From the NCBI GenBank assembly GCA_003278145.1, contig QCGV01000001.1:327616-391615 (forward strand): a stretch of DNA of 64,000 nucleotides. The letters run 5' to 3'. The position numbers and the translations under genes are program-made. This document shows positions 37,180 through 45,463 of this stretch, in pieces. The notes below the pieces were generated by a model, which saw nothing but the letters and a program-made list of their open reading frames with translations, was not told the DNA's origin and searched no databases. The number at the start of each line of letters is the position of its first letter. The first letter of the stretch is position 1. Source of the DNA: OCS116 cluster bacterium AG-390-A19. Its GTDB lineage: Bacteria > Pseudomonadota > Alphaproteobacteria > MED-G09.

Positions 37180-37908
37180 TTATATATTTGAGAGATCTAT
37201 TTCTAAACGAGTCGCTACTTCTTTGTAAGCCTCAATTAATCCACCAATATTTCTTCTAAATCTATCTTTGTCTAATTTTTCATTTGAACTCATATCCCAA
37301 AGACGACAAGAATCCGGACTAATTTCATCAGCAAGTATAATTTCAGAAACATTCTTAGAGTGAAATCTTCCAAATTCAATTTTAAAATCAACAAGAGTAA
37401 TATTTATTTTTTTAAAAAGATCAGAGAGGAGCATGTTTATTTGAAGTGCATTTTTTTTCATTATTTCGATCTCATCTGACTTAGCCCATCCAAAAACTTT
37501 CATATGTTCTTCGGAAACAAGAGGATCATCATTCTCATCATCCTTCAAATTAAACTCTATTAAAGTCTTTGGGAGGTGTTTTCCTTCATCAATTCCAAAT
37601 CTTTGTGAAAAAGTACCTGCAGCAATATTTCTTACAACTACTTCAATTGGAATTATTTCTACTCGTTTAATTAGTTGCTCTCGTGGACTTAGTCTTTTTA
37701 TGAAATGATTAGAAATATTATTCTTATCAAGATAAATAAAAATATATTCGCTAATGAGATTATTTAAGACACCTTTGCTATCGATTATCTCGTGTTTCTT
37801 TTTATTAAAGGCTGTTGCATCATCTTTAAAGAATTGAATCAATTCAGAAGGCTTCTCTGTTTCATACAGTTGCTTTGCCTTGCCTTCATATAAAATTTTT
37901 TTTGACAT
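37180..37908 (-). CDS. purC: Phosphoribosylaminoimidazole-succinocarboxamide synthase
   Basis: SAICAR synthetase, 242 residues: joins aspartate to CAIR using ATP in purine synthesis. The N-terminal ATP-binding region is LYEGKAKQLYET; PIEVVVRNIAAGTFSQRFG (about residues 88-106) and ADEISPDSCRLWD (about 195-207) are the usual substrate blocks. AGGTAATA precedes the start. Same strand as the CinA-like gene 13 bases upstream. Domain order and length are normal. Confidence 0.97.
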   Translation of the reverse strand: MSKKILYEGKAKQLYETEKPSELIQFFKDDATAFNKKKHEIIDSKGVLNNLISEYIFIYLDKNNISNHFIKRLSPREQLIKRVEIIPIEVVVRNIAAGTFSQRFGIDEGKHLPKTLIEFNLKDDENDDPLVSEEHMKVFGWAKSDEIEIMKKNALQINMLLSDLFKKINITLVDFKIEFGRFHSKNVSEIILADEISPDSCRLWDMSSNEKLDKDRFRRNIGGLIEAYKEVATRLEIDLSNI

Positions 37909-37921
37909 TATTACCTTCTAA

Positions 37922-38674
37922 CTAATTGTAATTAAATGAATTTTTTGATAAATAAATTTTGAATTTCTCTTCGGTAAGAGTTAAAAACTCTTTATCAAGT
38001 GACTTTATAACTACGTTTACACCAAAATCCTTTTCTGAGTTAAAAAAAGGATAGCTTCCAATTTTGATATTTTCGTTTTCATCATTTAGAGATTTTAATA
38101 CAGGAGCAATATCGCCTTCAACAGCATCAACTTTTACTGTTATAGTATGAATTAGATTACCTTTATTCAAAAAACCTAAAGAATTATCCAGCATAGATTT
38201 CATAATTTTTGGAATACCTGCAAACACAAAAACATTATTTATTTTAAAGCCTGGCGCTGCAGAAATAGGGTTTTCTATTAATGTTGCACCTTTAGGTATT
38301 CTTGCCATTCTTTGACGTACTTCATTAAATTCTGATCCAATTGATTTATAATATTTTTTTAAAATATCATAAGCTTCTGAATTTACTTCTAAATCAACTC
38401 CAAAAGCTTCAGCAACACTATCTGCGGTAATATCGTCATGCGTTGGGCCTATTCCGCCAGTTGTAAACAAATAATTATTTTTATTTCTCAATTCATTTAC
38501 ACTGTTAATAATTATATTTTTTTTATCTGGGATTACTCTTATTTCACTGGTGGTTATTCCCATCATTTCTAACTCTTTGGCTATATAATTAGAGTTTGTA
38601 TCTTGGGTTCTTCCAGATAAAATTTCATCTCCAATAACAAGAATAGCAGCAGAATATTTTTCTTTTTTAATCAT
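37922..38674 (-). CDS. Competence/damage-inducible protein A-like (MoaB/MogA-fold domain)
   Basis: A 250-residue protein with the molybdopterin-binding-like fold found at the N-terminus of CinA. Signature segments are AAILVIGDEILSGRTQDTNS (about residues 9-28), LFTTGGIGPTHDDITADSVA (about 69-88) and PGFKINNVFVFAGIP. The C-terminal deamidase domain of full CinA is absent, as is usual in alphaproteobacteria. The biochemical role of stand-alone versions is unclear; some CinA N-terminal domains act on ADP-ribose or FAD pyrophosphate. It heads the run leading into purC. Confidence 0.88.
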   Translation of the reverse strand: MIKKEKYSAAILVIGDEILSGRTQDTNSNYIAKELEMMGITTSEIRVIPDKKNIIINSVNELRNKNNYLFTTGGIGPTHDDITADSVAEAFGVDLEVNSEAYDILKKYYKSIGSEFNEVRQRMARIPKGATLIENPISAAPGFKINNVFVFAGIPKIMKSMLDNSLGFLNKGNLIHTITVKVDAVEGDIAPVLKSLNDENENIKIGSYPFFNSEKDFGVNVVIKSLDKEFLTLTEEKFKIYLSKNSFNYN

Positions 38675-38778
38675 ATAATTTTATATCAGGATAGGTTAAT
38701 TACAACAATAGCTTCATAGACTAGCTGTATAAAATTTTATAATATATAAATACAATATGAAACGATGGGGAAATTAAA

Positions 38779-39567
38779 ATTAACACAAATTCTATAAAAA
38801 TTCATAATGAAGAGGCATTCTGTGGAATGAGAAAAGTTGGAAAGCTTGCTGCAGAATTATTGGATTTATTTGTTGATAAGGTAAAGCCTGGAGTAACAAC
38901 AGAATCTTTAGATTGCTTTGCGTATGAATTTATAAAAGATAATGGAGCAATTCCAGCGCCATTGAATTATAGGGGTTTTAAGAAATCAATATGTACATCT
39001 ATAAACCACGTTATATGTCACGGTATACCAAGTGAAAGAGTTTTAGATGAAGGTGATATAGTTAATATTGATGTAACGCTTATACTTGATGGATGGCATG
39101 GTGATACATCAAGAATGTATTCTGCAGGGAATCCTTCTGTTAAAGCTCGAAATTTAATAAATAATACCTATGAAGCTATGATGAAGGGAATTAATCTTAT
39201 CAAGCCAGGGGTAAAATTAGGTGACTTAGGTTTTGTCATTCAGAATCATGCTGAAACTAATAATTATTCTGTTGTTAGAGAGTTTTGTGGACATGGCTTA
39301 GGTGAAGTTTTTCATGATGAACCAAATATTTTGCATTATGGAGTTGAGGATACTGGACTGTCTCTTCAGGAGGGTATGTTTTTTACAGTAGAGCCAATGG
39401 TTAATATTGGAAAACCTGAAAGTAAAATTTTGTCTGATGGTTGGACTGCTGTTACAAGAGATAGAAGTTTATCTGCACAATTTGAGCATTCTGTAGGTGT
39501 AACATCTGATGGAGTTGAAATTTTCACGAGATCCCTAAATAAAAGGGCTAATCCAATAGAAAATTAA
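38779..39567 (+). CDS. map: Type I methionine aminopeptidase (start probably non-AUG)
   Basis: Removes initiator Met from nascent proteins. Metal ligands are seen in NIDVTLILDGWHGDTSRM (two Asp), EFCGHGLGEVFHDEPN (His), TVEPM (Glu) and AQFEHSVGV (Glu). The first in-frame ATG is at 38827, but the frame before it encodes INTNSIKIHNEEAFCG, which matches the usual N-terminus of this family, and runs back to a stop at 38758. No ATG, GTG or TTG occurs in that stretch. A GGGGA at 38767-38771 sits 7 bases before an ATT at 38779. I therefore place the start at the ATT; the fallback is ATG 38827, losing 16 residues. Confidence 0.93.
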   Translation: MNTNSIKIHNEEAFCGMRKVGKLAAELLDLFVDKVKPGVTTESLDCFAYEFIKDNGAIPAPLNYRGFKKSICTSINHVICHGIPSERVLDEGDIVNIDVTLILDGWHGDTSRMYSAGNPSVKARNLINNTYEAMMKGINLIKPGVKLGDLGFVIQNHAETNNYSVVREFCGHGLGEVFHDEPNILHYGVEDTGLSLQEGMFFTVEPMVNIGKPESKILSDGWTAVTRDRSLSAQFEHSVGVTSDGVEIFTRSLNKRANPIEN

Positions 39568-39610
39568 TTCCATAATTGATTATTTGGTTAAAATAGTTAA
39601 AAGGTTAGAA

Positions 39611-40903
39611 ATGGTTCCAAGATATTCAAGAAAAGAAATGGTTGAAATATGGAGTGATATTTCGAAATACTCAATTTGGTTAGATATTGAAATTCATGCT
39701 CTTGAGGGTATGGAAAAAGTTGGCATTGTTCCGGCTGGTACTGCTGAAACAGTTAGAAGAAAAGCAAAGTTTGACTCTAAAAGAATTGATGAAATTGAAG
39801 CCGAGATTAAACATGATGTTTTAGCATTTTTAACAAATATATCAGAAACTGTTGGACCTGAGGCAAGGTTTATTCACCAAGGAATGACATCTTCAGATGT
39901 TTTAGACACTTGCCTTAACATTCAATTAAAGAGAGCTGGAGAGCTTCTTTTAAAAGATATGGATTTATTATTATCTTCTATAAAATCTCAAGCTTTAAAA
40001 CATAAGAAAACAATTTGCGTAGGAAGAAGTCATGGAATTCATGCAGAGCCAACAACATTTGGATTAAAAATGTTACAAGCTTATGCTGAATTTTCCAGAA
40101 ACAGAAAAAGACTTGAGTTGTCCGTTGAGGAAATAAGCTCTTGTGCTATTTCAGGATCTGTAGGTACATTTGCAAATATTGATCCAAGTGTTGAGGAACA
40201 TGTAGCAAAAGCCCTAGGATTAAATGTTGAGCCTGTATCGACTCAAATAATTCCTAGAGATAGACATGCAGCTTTCTTCTCAACTATGGGAATTATTGCT
40301 AGTTCAATTGAGAGGCTTGCTACCGAAATTAGACACCTTCAGCGTTCAGAAGTCTTGGAAGTAGAAGAATATTTTTCTTCAAAACAAAAGGGATCTTCAT
40401 CAATGCCGCATAAACGCAATCCTGTTTTAACAGAAAATTTAACAGGTCTTGCAAGGGTTGTAAGAAGTTCAGTTATGCCAGCGCTCGAGAATATTTCTTT
40501 GTGGCATGAAAGAGATATTTCACATTCTAGCGTTGAAAGATTTATTGGTCCAGACACCACTATTACACTTGATTTTGCATTAAACCGTTTAAATAATGTT
40601 GTAGAAAATATGGTTGTATACCCAGATAATATGATGAGGAATCTTGAAAAATTTAATGGTCTTGTTTTTTCTCAAAGAGTTTTACTCTCTCTTACTCAAA
40701 AAAATATAAGTAGGGAGGATTCTTATTTAATGGTTCAAAGAAATTCCATGAAAGTTTGGAATGATGAAGGATCGTTTTATGAATTAATAAAAAAAGATAA
40801 AGAAATTTGTTCGATTTTATCTAATGATGAAATTGACGATATCTTTGATTTGAATTATCACTTGAAACACATTGAAGAAATTTTTCAGAGAGTCTTGGAG
40901 TAA
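39611..40903 (+). CDS. purB: Adenylosuccinate lyase
   Basis: Acts twice in purine synthesis: splits fumarate from SAICAR and from adenylosuccinate. The fumarase/aspartase signature is GSSSMPHKRNP (about residues 260-270); HDVLAFLTNI and MTSSDVLDTC are the other conserved regions. The frame is open from a TTG at 39584, but the ATG at 39611 has AAGG 6 bases before it and gives MVPRYSRKEMVEIW, the normal family N-terminus. tRNA-Leu begins 7 bases after the stop on the same strand. Confidence 0.97.
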   Translation: MVPRYSRKEMVEIWSDISKYSIWLDIEIHALEGMEKVGIVPAGTAETVRRKAKFDSKRIDEIEAEIKHDVLAFLTNISETVGPEARFIHQGMTSSDVLDTCLNIQLKRAGELLLKDMDLLLSSIKSQALKHKKTICVGRSHGIHAEPTTFGLKMLQAYAEFSRNRKRLELSVEEISSCAISGSVGTFANIDPSVEEHVAKALGLNVEPVSTQIIPRDRHAAFFSTMGIIASSIERLATEIRHLQRSEVLEVEEYFSSKQKGSSSMPHKRNPVLTENLTGLARVVRSSVMPALENISLWHERDISHSSVERFIGPDTTITLDFALNRLNNVVENMVVYPDNMMRNLEKFNGLVFSQRVLLSLTQKNISREDSYLMVQRNSMKVWNDEGSFYELIKKDKEICSILSNDEIDDIFDLNYHLKHIEEIFQRVLE

Positions 40904-40910
40904 TATTTAT

Positions 40911-40998
40911 GCGGCCATGGTGGAACAGGTAGACACAAGGGACTTAAAATCCCTCGGCAGATAATGCCGTCCCGGTTCGACTCCGGGTGGCCGCACCA
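40911..40998 (+). tRNA. tRNA-Leu (anticodon TAA)
   Basis: An 88-base class II tRNA with encoded CCA. The acceptor GCGGCCA pairs with TGGCCGC, the anticodon stem GGGA/TCCC encloses CTTAAAA giving TAA, the long variable arm is CTCGGCAGATAATGCCGT and the T arm is CCCGG-TTCGACT-CCGGG. It reads UUA and, by wobble, UUG. UUA should be the most used Leu codon in such AT-rich DNA. Confidence 0.97.
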
Positions 40999-41000
40999 TC

Positions 41001-41189
41001 TTAACCAGAGTATTTGTATAAAGTTCCGCAGTAGGGGCATACAATTTCTTTTTTTCTTCCAAAGTTAAGAAAAATATGAGGATGATCATGCGGTGGCTTT
41101 GCTCCCAAACAATTAAATTCTTTAAACTTAATTTTAATTGATTTCTGGCCTTTATCATTTGTTACTTTTGGTATCTCAGTACTTATCAT
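41001..41189 (-). CDS. Zinc-finger domain protein, zf-CHCC / NDUFS6-like
   Basis: A 62-residue protein whose C-terminal half has the CHCC zinc-binding set: Cys in FNCLGAKPP, His in HDHPHIFLNFG, and IVCPYCGTLY. This pattern matches bacterial relatives of mitochondrial complex I subunit NDUFS6, a zinc-binding accessory or assembly subunit in alphaproteobacteria. Complex I genes are not in the window. Its stop lies 2 bases from the tRNA-Leu 3' end on the other strand. An overlapping frame in the same strand (41158 leftward) is a shadow. Confidence 0.88.
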   Translation of the reverse strand: MISTEIPKVTNDKGQKSIKIKFKEFNCLGAKPPHDHPHIFLNFGRKKEIVCPYCGTLYKYSG

Positions 41190-41200
41190 AATTGGATTCC

Positions 41201-41986
41201 TTATTGTTTAGGTAAAGACAAATGCATACCAGCATCAGAAATTAATGTCTCACCAGTTATATGCTCTCCACCCTCTAAACAAAAGAAGATAACTGACTTT
41301 GCAATATCGTCAGGTGTTCCAGCTCTTTTTAAAGGAGTTATATCCTCTTGATCTTTAACAATTCTGTTAAATGTTTCTTCTCCAAATCTATCTAAAAACC
41401 AACCAGTACCAATAAAACCAGGACATACAGTATTTACTCTAATTTCTGGTCCCAAGGCTTTAGCTAAAGAGAGTGTCATTGTATTTAATGCACCTTTAGA
41501 CGCTGCATAGGCAATTGATGATCCAATACCAGTTTTACCTGCTATTGAAGATACATTAACGACGCTTCCAAATTTTTGCTTTTTCATATGAGGCTCAACA
41601 GCTCTTATCATTTGGTATGGACCAACAACATTTACTTTGTAAATATTTATAAAATCTTGATCAGTTAATGCATCAAGTTTTTGATGATTGGCAAATTTAG
41701 TAGTTCCAGCATTATTTACTAATATATCAACTTTTTTAAATTTTTTTATTGTTTCATTAACAAGATTTACACAATTATCATCTGCAGCAACATCACCTTT
41801 AACACATAAGGTTTCGACTTGATATTCTTTACAAATTTTTTCTATTTCTTCAGCTTTTTCCTTATTTTTAGAATAATTTATAACAACATTAACTCCTTTC
41901 TGAGCAAGCCCTATTGCTACTGAAGCTCCTAGACCAGCTGATGATCCAGTAATTATTGCCACTTTATCTTTATTTTCCATGTGCAT
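41201..41986 (-). CDS. SDR family oxidoreductase (FabG-like)
   Basis: Classical short-chain dehydrogenase/reductase, 261 residues. The cofactor loop is TGSSAGLGASVA (about residues 14-25), NNAG is near residue 93, the catalytic Ser in VNVSSIAGKTG and the Tyr/Lys in YAASKGALNTM. It ends GGEHITGETLISDAGMHL, typical of FabG-like and beta-hydroxy-acid or alcohol dehydrogenases. The actual start may be ATG 41980 (MENKDKVAI) rather than 41986. It lies 11 bases from the zf-CHCC gene. Substrate not predictable. Confidence 0.87.
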   Translation of the reverse strand: MHMENKDKVAIITGSSAGLGASVAIGLAQKGVNVVINYSKNKEKAEEIEKICKEYQVETLCVKGDVAADDNCVNLVNETIKKFKKVDILVNNAGTTKFANHQKLDALTDQDFINIYKVNVVGPYQMIRAVEPHMKKQKFGSVVNVSSIAGKTGIGSSIAYAASKGALNTMTLSLAKALGPEIRVNTVCPGFIGTGWFLDRFGEETFNRIVKDQEDITPLKRAGTPDDIAKSVIFFCLEGGEHITGETLISDAGMHLSLPKQ

Positions 41987-42101
41987 CCTTTAAATTTTTG
42001 TTATATACGAAATTATATTATTTAATTTAAACTATTTATAAAAAACTAAAAAATAATAACAAATCATTTTTTATTTTTTTAAAATAATTATGTGGGGTCA
42101 A

Positions 42102-42851
42102 ATGTCTTCGATAGAAAAAATTAACAGAGATTGCCCTGTTTGGGAAAAGCTTTTAGCTGAGGTTAATGATACTGTTAAACATGAACCAGATCTTGAAGAG
42201 TTTTTTGCAAAATCGATTTTAAACTTTTCTGATATTGAATCTTCAATTTCATATGTTTTAGCTAATCAACTTCAGCAAAATGGCTTTGATTTAGAAAAAA
42301 CACAATCAATAATTTATAATGCATTTATTTCGGAAGAAAATGCTTATGAAAAAATTATAACAGATATCAATACTGTATTCGATAGAGATCCAGCATGTAT
42401 TACTTATTATCAACCAATATTGTTCTTCAAAGGTTTTCAATCCCTTCAAGTCTACAGAGCAGCAAATCATTATTGGAAAAAGGGTAATAAAGCTACTGCT
42501 TTTTATCTTCAATCAAGAGCTTCTCAAATATTTGATATAGATATTCATCCTGCTGCTGTTATTGGAAAAGGTGTTTTAATGGATCATGCGACTGGCTTGG
42601 TAATTGGCGAAACAGCAACTGTTGGTGATGGCTGTTCAATTTTTCATGATGTAACATTGGGTGCAACAGGTAGCCAAACTGGAGACAGACATCCAAAAGT
42701 AGGAAAAAATGTAACTATATCTGCTAATGTTTCAATTTTAGGAAATATTAAGATTGGGGATAATGTAAAAATTGGGGCTAGTTCACTTGTTCTTGAAGAT
42801 TTACCTGCAAATTGTACAGCTGTGGGTGTTCCAGCAAAAATTAAGAAATAA
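42102..42851 (+). CDS. cysE: Serine O-acetyltransferase
   Basis: Acetylates serine as the first step of cysteine synthesis. The N-terminal helical domain is followed by a left-handed beta-helix of hexapeptide repeats: IHPAAVIGKGVLMDHATG, VIGETATVGDG, FHDVTLGATG and HPKVGKNVTI. The catalytic His is expected in MDHATG and the substrate region in RHPKVG. Two in-frame ATGs are close: 42090 and 42102. I chose 42102 because GTGGGG precedes it. The DUF3126 gene follows 14 bases on, an alphaproteobacterial pairing. Confidence 0.95.
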   Translation: MSSIEKINRDCPVWEKLLAEVNDTVKHEPDLEEFFAKSILNFSDIESSISYVLANQLQQNGFDLEKTQSIIYNAFISEENAYEKIITDINTVFDRDPACITYYQPILFFKGFQSLQVYRAANHYWKKGNKATAFYLQSRASQIFDIDIHPAAVIGKGVLMDHATGLVIGETATVGDGCSIFHDVTLGATGSQTGDRHPKVGKNVTISANVSILGNIKIGDNVKIGASSLVLEDLPANCTAVGVPAKIKK

Positions 42852-42865
42852 TAAAGCGAGTTTAA

Positions 42866-43273
42866 ATGAAAAATGATGAAATTTTAATTGTTCAGGATTA
42901 TTTAAGAATAACTTTTGGCAATGAAGAAATTCAAATTAGAAAGTCCGAAAATGATGATAACTTAAACAGTATTTTCATTAATAACTCCCGTATTGGTAAC
43001 ATTTTTAGAGATATTGATCCAGATGATAAGGAAGTAACTTATACAGTTAGCATCCCTATATCTTTATCAGGAGAAAATAATATATCTCATCAACAATATT
43101 TGATAGATCTTTTAGGTACGGATAAAATTTTTCTAACAGGCAGGGGGTCTATTGATGATTCTCAAGAGGTTTATTTAAAAAGAGCCGAGGATGATGAATA
43201 TATTGGTATTATTTATAAAAATGATGACGCATCATACACCTTTACAATGTCTATCTTAGATTTTGATTTATAA
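42866..43273 (+). CDS. Tandem DUF3126 protein
   Basis: A 135-residue cytosolic protein. The C-terminal half (about residues 75-135, HQQYLIDLLG ... DEYIGIIYKNDD ... SYTFTMSILDFDL) matches the DUF3126 family that sits next to cysE in alphaproteobacteria, normally a single domain of about 70 residues. The N-terminal half (about 5-66, VQDYLRITFGNEEI ... RIGNIFRDID ... TYTVSIPI) aligns with the same pattern: QxYL, G, I, DD, IGxI, D, YT, SI. So this copy is a two-domain fusion or duplication. Function of the family is unknown. The preceding cysE is 14 bases away. Confidence 0.8.
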   Translation: MKNDEILIVQDYLRITFGNEEIQIRKSENDDNLNSIFINNSRIGNIFRDIDPDDKEVTYTVSIPISLSGENNISHQQYLIDLLGTDKIFLTGRGSIDDSQEVYLKRAEDDEYIGIIYKNDDASYTFTMSILDFDL

Positions 43274-43283
43274 TATAGAAAAA

Positions 43284-43820
43284 ATGGCAATATACGAATT
43301 AGATAATAAAAAACCAAAATTACCGAAGAAAGGATCTTATTGGGTCGCTTCAAATGCTTCTGTTATTGGAGATGTTGAGGTTCATGAGGGTGCAAGTATA
43401 TGGTTTAATACTGTTGTGAGAGGTGATTGTGAAAAAATAATAATCGGTAAAAATTCTAATATTCAAGATAGTAGTGTTCTTCATAATGATTATGGATATC
43501 CTTTAATTATTGGAAAAGATGTAACTGTAGGTCATCAAGTAATGCTTCATGGTTGTGATATTGGTGATAATTCACTGATTGGAATTGGAGCGGTGATTCT
43601 AAATGGTGCAAAAATTGGTAAAAACTGTTTAATAGGATCAAAAGCTCTTATTCCTGAAGGTAAGATTATTCCAGATAATTCTATGGTTGTGGGAATTCCA
43701 GGAAGAGTGATTAAATCAATTGATAAAGATATGGAGCTTTTTTTGAAAGCATCAGCTGATCATTATAACGAAAATTGGAATCGTTTTTCAAAAACACTAA
43801 AATTAATAGATGAGGATTAA
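43284..43820 (+). CDS. Gamma carbonic anhydrase-like hexapeptide protein
   Basis: A left-handed beta-helix protein of 178 residues. The zinc ligands of gamma-class anhydrases are in place: the His of SVLHND, and both His of VGHQVMLHGC. RGDCEKIIIGKNSNIQDS and GIPGRVIK are also typical. Some members (YrdA/PaaY-like) hydrolyse thioesters or have no anhydrase activity, so catalysis is unproved. The open frame extends to a TTG at 43263 inside the DUF3126 gene; the ATG at 43284 gives MAIYELDNKKPKLP and is preferred. The enoyl-CoA hydratase gene follows at once. Confidence 0.87.
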   Translation: MAIYELDNKKPKLPKKGSYWVASNASVIGDVEVHEGASIWFNTVVRGDCEKIIIGKNSNIQDSSVLHNDYGYPLIIGKDVTVGHQVMLHGCDIGDNSLIGIGAVILNGAKIGKNCLIGSKALIPEGKIIPDNSMVVGIPGRVIKSIDKDMELFLKASADHYNENWNRFSKTLKLIDED

Positions 43821-43821
43821 A

Positions 43822-44598
43822 ATGGATTATGAATTTTCAAAATTAGAGAAAAAAGAAAAATTATGGATTATTACTTTAAATAGGCCTGAGAGAATGAACG
43901 CTCTTCATTCACCTGCTCATTTTGAGTTAGAAAATATTTTCAATGATTTTTCAAATGACGAAAATGCATGGGTAGCAATAATTACTGGAGAAGGTGAAAG
44001 AGCTTTTTGTGCAGGTAATGATCTTAGGTATCAGGCAGAAGGCGGAAAAATGGAAAGAAACGACACTGGTTTTGCAGGCTTAACATCACGATTTAACTTA
44101 AATAAACCACTTATTGCTGCAGTTAATGGGGTTGCAATGGGAGGAGGATTTGAAATTGCTTTGGCTTGTGATTTAATAATAGCCTCCGAAAATGCTACAT
44201 TTGCATTACCCGAACCAAAAGTAGGTCTTGCTGCTTTAGCCGGTGGAATGCACCGATTACCCAGACAAATTGGAATGAAAAGAGCAATGAGTATGATGCT
44301 TACTGGAAGAACTGTAGGTGCTGAAGAAGGCTTAAATTTAGGTTTTGTTAATGAGGTTACAAAAATCGAAGAATTAATGAAAACTGCTGAAAATTGGGCA
44401 CAATTAATTTTAGATTGTTCCCCAACATCAATTAGGACAACTAAAGATGTAGCAATGTCAGGTTTATCACATGCCAATATAGAAGATGCTATGTCTGCAA
44501 AATATGAGTCAGTTATAAATTTATTTAAAAGTGAGGATTTTATTGAAGGACCTTTGGCTTTTTCTGAAAAAAGGAAACCAAATTGGACTGGCAAGTAA
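43822..44598 (+). CDS. Enoyl-CoA hydratase/isomerase (crotonase) family protein
   Basis: Crotonase-fold enzyme of 258 residues, acting on enoyl-CoA or similar thioesters. The oxyanion-hole segments are AFCAGNDLRYQ (about residues 61-71) and AAVNGVAMGGGFEIALACDL (about 100-119). FALPEPKVGLAALAGG (about 128-143) has the Glu at the first catalytic position, but the second position carries an Ala where classic hydratases have Glu, so it may be an isomerase, hydrolase or carnitinyl-CoA-type member. The start is placed at ATG 43822 with GAGG 6 bases before it; 43810 is an alternative overlapping the previous stop. Confidence 0.85.
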   Translation: MDYEFSKLEKKEKLWIITLNRPERMNALHSPAHFELENIFNDFSNDENAWVAIITGEGERAFCAGNDLRYQAEGGKMERNDTGFAGLTSRFNLNKPLIAAVNGVAMGGGFEIALACDLIIASENATFALPEPKVGLAALAGGMHRLPRQIGMKRAMSMMLTGRTVGAEEGLNLGFVNEVTKIEELMKTAENWAQLILDCSPTSIRTTKDVAMSGLSHANIEDAMSAKYESVINLFKSEDFIEGPLAFSEKRKPNWTGK

Positions 44599-44604
44599 CC
44601 ACTT

Positions 44605-45210
44605 ATGAGTAAAATAGAATTCTTTTTTGATTGTTCCTCTCCATGGACTTATTTAGCTTTTCATGGTTTTCAAGAAATTATTAAAAATAATAAAATTCAA
44701 GTAGAGTGGAAACCTATTCTTGTTGGTGGTGTTTTTAATTCCGTAAATCAAGATATATACGAAACAAGAAAAAACCCCAATCCTTTAAAATTTAAATATT
44801 CCAGAAAAGACTTAAAAGATTGGTCGGCTCTTTACAATATTACAATTAATTGGCCAGATTTATTTCCTTTGAACGCAGTGAATGTAATGCGAGGCGTAAT
44901 AGTAGCTGATAAGTATAATAAACTTGTTCCTTTTAGTTATTCCTGTTTTGAATTGTATTGGTCAAAAGGAAAGGATATTTCTGATTTAGATATTTTATCT
45001 GAAATAGCCGTTGCTAATGGTATTGAAAAAGATATTTTTATTAATGAAATTAAAACTCAAGCTATTAAGGACCAGTTAAGAAAAAATACAGATAATTTAA
45101 TGGAAAGAGGAGGGTTTGGCTCTCCTACAATTTTTATTAATGAAAATGACATGTATTTTGGTAATGACCGTTTACAATTAGTAAAAGAAAAAATTTTGGG
45201 GAATTTTTGA
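44605..45210 (+). CDS. 2-hydroxychromene-2-carboxylate isomerase-like (DsbA/kappa-GST family)
   Basis: Thioredoxin-fold protein of 201 residues. The N-terminus KIEFFFDCSSPWTYLAFHGF carries the glutathione-binding Ser-Pro-Trp pattern of HCCA isomerases, where Ser replaces the redox Cys. GGFGSPTIFINENDMYFGND (about residues 172-191) supplies the cis-Pro and the C-terminal family motif. Such enzymes isomerise ring-opened aromatics (naphthalene path) or conjugate glutathione. It lies 6 bases after the crotonase gene. No aromatic dioxygenase is nearby, so the substrate is open. Confidence 0.85.
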   Translation: MSKIEFFFDCSSPWTYLAFHGFQEIIKNNKIQVEWKPILVGGVFNSVNQDIYETRKNPNPLKFKYSRKDLKDWSALYNITINWPDLFPLNAVNVMRGVIVADKYNKLVPFSYSCFELYWSKGKDISDLDILSEIAVANGIEKDIFINEIKTQAIKDQLRKNTDNLMERGGFGSPTIFINENDMYFGNDRLQLVKEKILGNF

Positions 45211-45211
45211 T

Positions 45212-45463
45212 ATGAAAATTAAGCTAAGTTATTGGAGTGCAAATATACTGATAGTTATTTTTCTTCTTTCTATTTGGTTTCTTTCTTCTTTCGGTGCAGG
45301 GATATTATTTACGGAATATCTTGATAAATTTCAAATTGGTGGTTTTAAGGTTGGATTTTGGTTTTCTCAACAAGGCTCTATCATAACTTTTGTTTTAATA
45401 ATTGTTCTTTATTGCTTTCTTATGAATAGATTAGATAAAATATATAATTCTGAGGGGGAATAA
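45212..45463 (+). CDS. DUF4212 protein, small subunit of a sodium:solute symporter
   Basis: An 83-residue protein with two membrane helices, about residues 8-31 and 51-70. FKVGFWFSQQGSI and VLYCFLMNRLDKIY are hallmarks of DUF4212, the small partner that precedes VC_2705-type symporters. The next gene is exactly that symporter, starting in the base after this stop. The gene begins 1 base after the HCCA-isomerase-like stop. Confidence 0.9.
   Translation: MKIKLSYWSANILIVIFLLSIWFLSSFGAGILFTEYLDKFQIGGFKVGFWFSQQGSIITFVLIIVLYCFLMNRLDKIYNSEGE

Noticed and set aside
40907-41158. Minus-strand open frame of 83 codons over tRNA-Leu
   Set aside because: It covers the tRNA and is out of frame with the zf-CHCC gene, whose CHCC residues are clearly conserved in the other frame.
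44031-44594. Minus-strand open frame of 187 codons
   Set aside because: It is the mirror of the enoyl-CoA hydratase gene. The product shows no domain, and the sense strand has a complete crotonase with a good ribosome site.
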